Assembly: GCA_029255685.2 (NCBI GenBank)
Contig: CM055313.2
Span: forward strand, 53,173,579 to 53,237,578
DNA from: Silene conica
Taxonomy: Eukaryota; Streptophyta; Magnoliopsida; Caryophyllales; Caryophyllaceae
Direction: 5' to 3'
Length of the DNA stretch: 64,000 nucleotides
Below are positions 61,844 to 64,000 of the stretch, piece after piece. The position numbers and the translations under genes were made by a program. The notes under the pieces were generated by a model. The model did no database searches, had not been told where the DNA came from, and saw nothing but the letters and a program-made list of their open reading frames with translations. How positions within the stretch are numbered: the stretch's first letter is position 1; each line of letters opens with the position of its first letter.

Positions 61844-62496
61844 TTATGTATGATAGGTTATAACCGGGTTGGGTAGTTTTGCGGTAGGAATTGTTGTTAA
61901 GCAATTTATATGATGTGTGGTTGAATGAGTATACGCAGGAGACCATTCGTTTAGTTACCGTTCTTCATACCGGAACTTACTTGTTTGTAATATCTTTTCT
62001 CTTTTGATCTTATCCTCCTGTTACTATTTATTACTGTCTTAATTCACGATTTCCGTTTTGCTTCTTTTCTCGTATTTGCTTCGTCCTTCGCAGTTTTGAT
62101 TTATTTTCACCCCTGTTTCCCTTTATTCTATTCACATATTACCTACTGTTCCTTTTCTCGTTTAAAAGCATTGAAAACCGTGTCCCTGTCCCTCGTCTCA
62201 GTTTCGGTTTTCGTGCCCCGTTGTTCCGTATATCGTTGTTTCTTTACTTCCTTCTTATCTTTGTTTTCATCCTATTTTTAGTATGTCAATTGTTAGCATA
62301 ATTAGCGTGGTCGTATTCGTCTATAATTACGTTATGAGTAGCTAAACTTTTTATATGCCGGGAGGAGGGAAACTGTGGCTTGTGTATAATAGGTTATAAC
62401 CGGGTTGGGTAGTTTTGCGGTAGGAATTGTTGTTAAGCAATTTATATGATGTTTGGTTGAATGAGTATACGCAGGAGACCATTCGTTTAGTTAAAC
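61844..62496. repeat. Direct duplication of about 113 bp in the Tat-like LTR
   Basis: 61844-61957 and 62384-62496 are almost identical ('taggttataaccgggttggg' to 'ccattcgtttagtta'), separated by about 430 bp. It is a local duplication inside the LTR. Confidence 0.9.
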
Positions 62497-62982
62497 CCCG
62501 ACCTAGATCAGAAGATTGGAAGGGTAAGGCTCGCTTAGCAATAATAATTAGTTTTTGTGAGGGCGGAAGTCAAGCAGAAATGACCTTAGGGCGACTTAAG
62601 ATCGGAAAGTATAGTCGGGTTAGAGACGTGACTGTAATAACCTAGCCCTTCCTACCAATAATCTGACCAACCTAGTTTATACCAATAATGTTGACGACAC
62701 AGTGACCCGAATCCTAGCATATTCCTCTTTTCTGAATTTATTTTATATCTTTCTCGTTTCTTTTCGTAGTTTAGTTAAAACAATTTAAAATCTCCATTTT
62801 GTGACATTCCGACAGACCAATTTAAACAGATATTTAGCATTTTAGCCTCCCTGTGGAGATCGATCCTACTTACTGCTGACTTCTGTTATTAGTTATTAAG
62901 TTTTATTTTTGGTACTGAAACGACTGTATTACTATTATAATTATTGTTGTTCGAGGTTGTGTGAATACGGGCTAACTTTTAT

Positions 62983-63855
62983 CAGTTTATTATTATTTCT
63001 TGTGTTGAATTTATGTATGGGTTGAACTACCATTGATTATTATTGTATACTGATATCTAATATTTTATATTAGTAATTTACTTTTATTGTTGAGATGGAT
63101 TTGATATGCGGCAATGAGAATAGATTTTATGTAACGGTCGATTGGAATTAATTAGAATTGGGGTGGTAAGTTTGAAGCGTCTTTTTACAGTGAATATCTA
63201 AAGATTTGTGGATGCTTAGAGATGTTAATTAGCTAGTACACATGAGATTTTGATATGTGTCTAAGTTTGTATGTCATCTTCTTGTTTTGCTAAGATAATG
63301 AGGATATGGTATTATTGGTATTGCATAGCTTGATTGGATAACAGGGAGATGGTGCAATCTAGCTTACACCTGTTTTGGGATTATACGGAGTTCTTTTCTT
63401 TATCAATGGCTTTGAGTTAAGACTTGGTTTGAGAATTTTTTATATTGGGTTTAAGTTGTCGTACCTTTGACTTTGACTTGCGGGTGAGTAGATTTGAGTT
63501 TATACTCTAAGTTTTGAGCACGGTTCTTTGAACTTTTAACAATATCAATATTAAAATTGAAATGGAAATTGGTTGCTGGTATTGAGTTTTGAGTATTGGG
63601 CCGTTGTGCCATATTGTTTTTACGGTCCGGAGTGACCATGGTTACTGAGTTATATTCTTTAAGTTGAAATCGATATTGAGATGGAAATATTGTTTCGCAG
63701 CTTTATCTGCCAGTTCACTCACCCCTTGTCCTTGGTCTTAGGGTCGGCGTTGAGAATACAATACCGGTTCACTTTCGATGTTTGTTTTATGAGACGGAAG
63801 ATGATTTGATTGTTTTATGAGATGGAAGATTATTTGATTGTTTTATGAGATGGTG
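62983..63855. other. Intergenic or retroelement flank, no gene seen
   Basis: No coding region. 63788-63853 holds a 33-bp tandem repeat ('gattgttttatgagatggaa') of about two copies. Confidence 0.4.
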
Positions 63856-64000
63856 TAATGATCATGGTGGAGAATATAAATCTAACTTTTTGGTGGAATT
63901 TTGTCAGAAAATGGTTTTTATACATGAGTTCTTAACCCCTTACACTCCCAAACAGAGTGGTATAGCCGAGAGAAAAAATTGAACTTTAAAGGATATGATG
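63856..64000 (+). pseudogene. Ty1/copia integrase fragment at the window edge
   Basis: The frame has DHGGEY (second catalytic Asp region), then FLTPYTPKQSGIAERKN with the catalytic Glu, then a TGA and TLKDMM. Left of 63856 there is no integrase, so it is cut on that side. It continues past the right edge. The in-frame stop shows decay. Confidence 0.85.

Larger units (their letters stand above)
60978..62982 (+). mobile_element. Tat-like Ty3 LTR, second copy
   Basis: It begins TGATGTGTGCATTTTTTATA and may end TAACTTTTATCA. Near the end is 'gcctccctgtggagatcgat', the hallmark of Tat-type LTR ends. It shares the palindrome array and the 'acgcaggagacc' block with the LTR at 2687-5090. The borders are approximate: 5-bp flanks CTATT and GTTTA do not match, and no primer site follows. 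Confidence 0.6.

Overview
This is nuclear DNA from a flowering plant: AT-rich, with GT-AG introns, TC/GA and TA microsatellites, and a dense pile of nested LTR retrotransposons and cut-and-paste transposons. A eudicot, perhaps Caryophyllales, is my guess; the window does not fix the species. Only one gene looks intact: a five-exon gene on the minus strand (6986-11835) for a Ser/Pro/Arg-rich protein of the plant basic proline-rich family. Several other host genes survive as exons or fragments: a chloroplast ferroportin (IREG3/SLC40-type) remnant at 34804-36075, an unknown exon split by a retrotransposon at 14415/29672, an unknown minus-strand exon at 48907-49020, and a possible short gene at 31188-33643.

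Layout. 1-5090: the 3' part of a Ty3 Tat-like element, carrying a copia-type solo LTR (1025-2294) and a PIF/Harbinger-type element (3358-4463). 5483-6195: a Mutator-like MITE. 6986-12130: the intact gene and its promoter. 13659-14414: a foldback element. 14531-29584: a non-autonomous Ty3/gypsy element (TSD CAAAT) whose 5' LTR has taken in a 2.2-kb solo LTR (14795-16971, TSD GCCCG) and a 9.2-kb gag-only copia element (17307-26536, TSD ACTAC). Removing both insertions leaves a 5' LTR of 1076 bp, the same length as the 3' LTR. 31.7-33.3 kb: tandem repeats interrupted by a Cassandra-type TRIM with 5S rRNA-like LTRs (32059-32882). 33920 on: a CACTA-type terminus, then the ferroportin remnant. 36237-47944: a decayed Ty1/copia element on the minus strand, split inside integrase by a second gag-only copia element (37784-46042, TSD TAAAG). 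49071-50768: a CACTA element (TSD TCC) holding a 5S/Cassandra-like piece and a tRNA-derived SINE. Then a MULE-type element (50835-51622), a Stowaway MITE (51777-52016), a decayed CACTA-associated gene (53206-56850) with two microsatellite-bounded elements inside it, a 5'-truncated LINE (57150-59141) with an organelle-like insert, a second Tat-like LTR (60978-62982), and a copia integrase fragment at the right edge.

The most interesting system is the pair of gag-only copia elements. Each has LTRs of about 1.25 kb, a methionine-tRNA primer site, one gag gene, no protease/integrase/RT, and long non-coding flanks. In both, a GT-AG intron of 84-88 nt in the same phase follows the zinc knuckle and joins a short lysine-rich tail. 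A shared hairpin and a shared 3' non-coding block lie downstream. They share leader sequence with the decayed full copia element they sit in or near, which points to a parasite/helper relationship. All calls come from reading the sequence by eye; no similarity search was run.
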